Below, one piece after another: positions 6,624-7,289 of a stretch of DNA of 7,289 nt. Made by a program: the position numbers and the translations under genes. The notes below the pieces were generated by a model. It was not told the DNA's origin. It ran no database searches and was given only the letters and a program-made list of their open reading frames with translations. The DNA comes from Peptococcaceae bacterium (GTDB lineage: Bacteria; Bacillota; Dehalobacteriia; UBA4068; UBA4997), in NCBI GenBank assembly GCA_019421315.1, contig JAHZFN010000162.1:1-7289 (forward strand), written 5' to 3'. Position 1 is the first letter of the stretch. Every line of letters starts with the position of its first letter.

Positions 6624-7130
6624 ATGAATATATTTTTGACAGGTCAAATCCAAATCGGCAAAAGCACAGCTTTAAATAAAACTCTTTCTATGCTGCAAAA
6701 CCGACTTAATCCGAATTTCGGCGGCTTTAATACATATCATATAGCAGAATGCAGGGATGTTTTCATGACGGAGCATGGTGCGCCGAAAATTAACGACACA
6801 AGCCGCCAAATTGCCACTTGGCGCCATAACTGCATGGAACCGCACACCGAGGTTTTCGACAAACTGGGAACCGAAATTTTGCGGAAATCTTTGCAAAAAG
6901 ACATTATCATCATGGACGAACTGGGTTTTTTGGAAAGAGATGCTGAAATTTTTAAAGAGCAGGTTTTTGAATGTCTGCAAAGCGATATTCCCTGCGTCGG
7001 CATTTTACGCAAAGCCAACATTCCTTGGCATATTCCCATCTACAAAGACCCGAACACAAAGGTTATTGAGGTAACATTGGCAAACCGCCAAGGCTTGCCT
7101 TATGAAATATGCGATTTACTGACAAAATAA
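6624..7130 (+). CDS. THEP1-like P-loop nucleoside-triphosphatase
   Basis: 168 residues. It begins MNIFLTGQIQIGKSTALNKT, with a Walker A motif (Gly7-x4-Gly12-Lys13-Ser14-Thr15). GGFNT (33-37), the Walker B stretch IIIMDELGFLERDAEIF (94-110, Asp98 and Glu99) and PCVGILRK (123-130) follow in the order typical of the NTPase_1/THEP1 family (PF03266), whose members hydrolyse NTPs in vitro and have no settled cellular role. The length fits the family (about 170-180). It should be cytoplasmic; I see no signal or membrane segment. The ribosome binding site is modest (AGG with 10-nt spacing). The 115-bp gap after the MgtC-family gene has no clear terminator, so the two may share a transcript; coaE follows after 57 bp. 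The family call rests on motifs; substrate cannot be read from the sequence. Confidence 0.8.
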   Translation: MNIFLTGQIQIGKSTALNKTLSMLQNRLNPNFGGFNTYHIAECRDVFMTEHGAPKINDTSRQIATWRHNCMEPHTEVFDKLGTEILRKSLQKDIIIMDELGFLERDAEIFKEQVFECLQSDIPCVGILRKANIPWHIPIYKDPNTKVIEVTLANRQGLPYEICDLLTK

Positions 7131-7187
7131 ACAATATAAAGAATAAAGACGGAAAATTCGGCAGGAAAAGGCGGAGGTTTTAAGAAA

Positions 7188-7289
7188 ATGGTTGTTTTCG
7201 GTTTGACGGGAAATATCGGCAGCGGCAAAAGCACCGCTGCCAAAATTTTGACGGAATACGGTTTTTATCATATAGACGCTGACCAAATA
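7188..7289 (+). CDS. coaE: Dephospho-CoA kinase, N-terminal 34 codons
   Basis: The gene runs off the right edge. CoaE phosphorylates dephospho-CoA with ATP, the last step of coenzyme A synthesis. The start MVVFGLTGNIGSGKSTAAKI contains the characteristic GLTGxIGSGKST Walker A loop, and YHIDADQI carries the conserved Asp-Ala-Asp motif of the family just after it. GGAGG lies at 7173-7177, 10 nt before the ATG. In Bacillus subtilis coaE is the fourth gene of polA-mutM-ytaF-coaE; here it is on the opposite strand, on the far side of polA. It may be cotranscribed with the NTPase gene 57 bp upstream. Confidence 0.95.
   Translation, partial: MVVFGLTGNIGSGKSTAAKILTEYGFYHIDADQI

Noticed and set aside
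1..7289. CRISPR arrays, tRNA or rRNA genes, insertion sequences and attachment sites
   Set aside because: No regularly spaced repeats, cloverleaf-like sequence, transposase motif or paired terminal inverted repeats were found on reading. The amidase alone is not enough to call a prophage.

Overview
The window looks like chromosomal DNA of a low-to-moderate GC Firmicute (Clostridia or Negativicutes would fit; I cannot place it more finely). Reasons: strong AAGGAG/GGAGG-type ribosome binding sites, a DNA polymerase I whose proofreading domain has lost its catalytic DxE motif, and the gene order polA-mutM-ytaF, which matches the Bacillus subtilis polA-mutM-ytaF-coaE cluster.

Layout. (1) 1-447, + strand: the 3' part of a zinc-dependent peptidoglycan amidase (Amidase_2 type) with a small C-terminal domain, closed by a strong intrinsic terminator at 502-531. 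(2) 448-1261: about 0.8 kb of AT-rich DNA without a convincing protein gene. It holds a consensus-like promoter (765-791) and a long hairpin (904-943) about 150 nt further on, so it may encode a small structured RNA. (3) 5572 down to 1262, - strand: polA, mutM and ytaF, closely spaced and probably one transcription unit. A 12-bp perfect hairpin between mutM and ytaF overlaps the ytaF ribosome binding site, and ytaF starts with TTG. (4) 5573-5851: divergent promoter region. (5) 5852-7289, + strand: an MgtC/SapB-family membrane protein with an unusual charged tail, a THEP1-like P-loop NTPase, and the first 34 codons of coaE (dephospho-CoA kinase), which runs off the window.

How the genes fit together. 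polA and mutM are both DNA repair functions: MutM removes oxidised purines and Pol I fills the resulting gaps. ytaF and coaE are their usual partners in Bacillus, but here coaE lies on the other side of polA on the opposite strand, behind mgtC-like and NTPase genes, so the ancestral cluster appears split. I see no clearly new multi-gene system. The points most worth a second look are the candidate small RNA near 798-943, the ytaF leader hairpin, and the MgtC tail with two adjacent short tandem duplications at the end of its gene.
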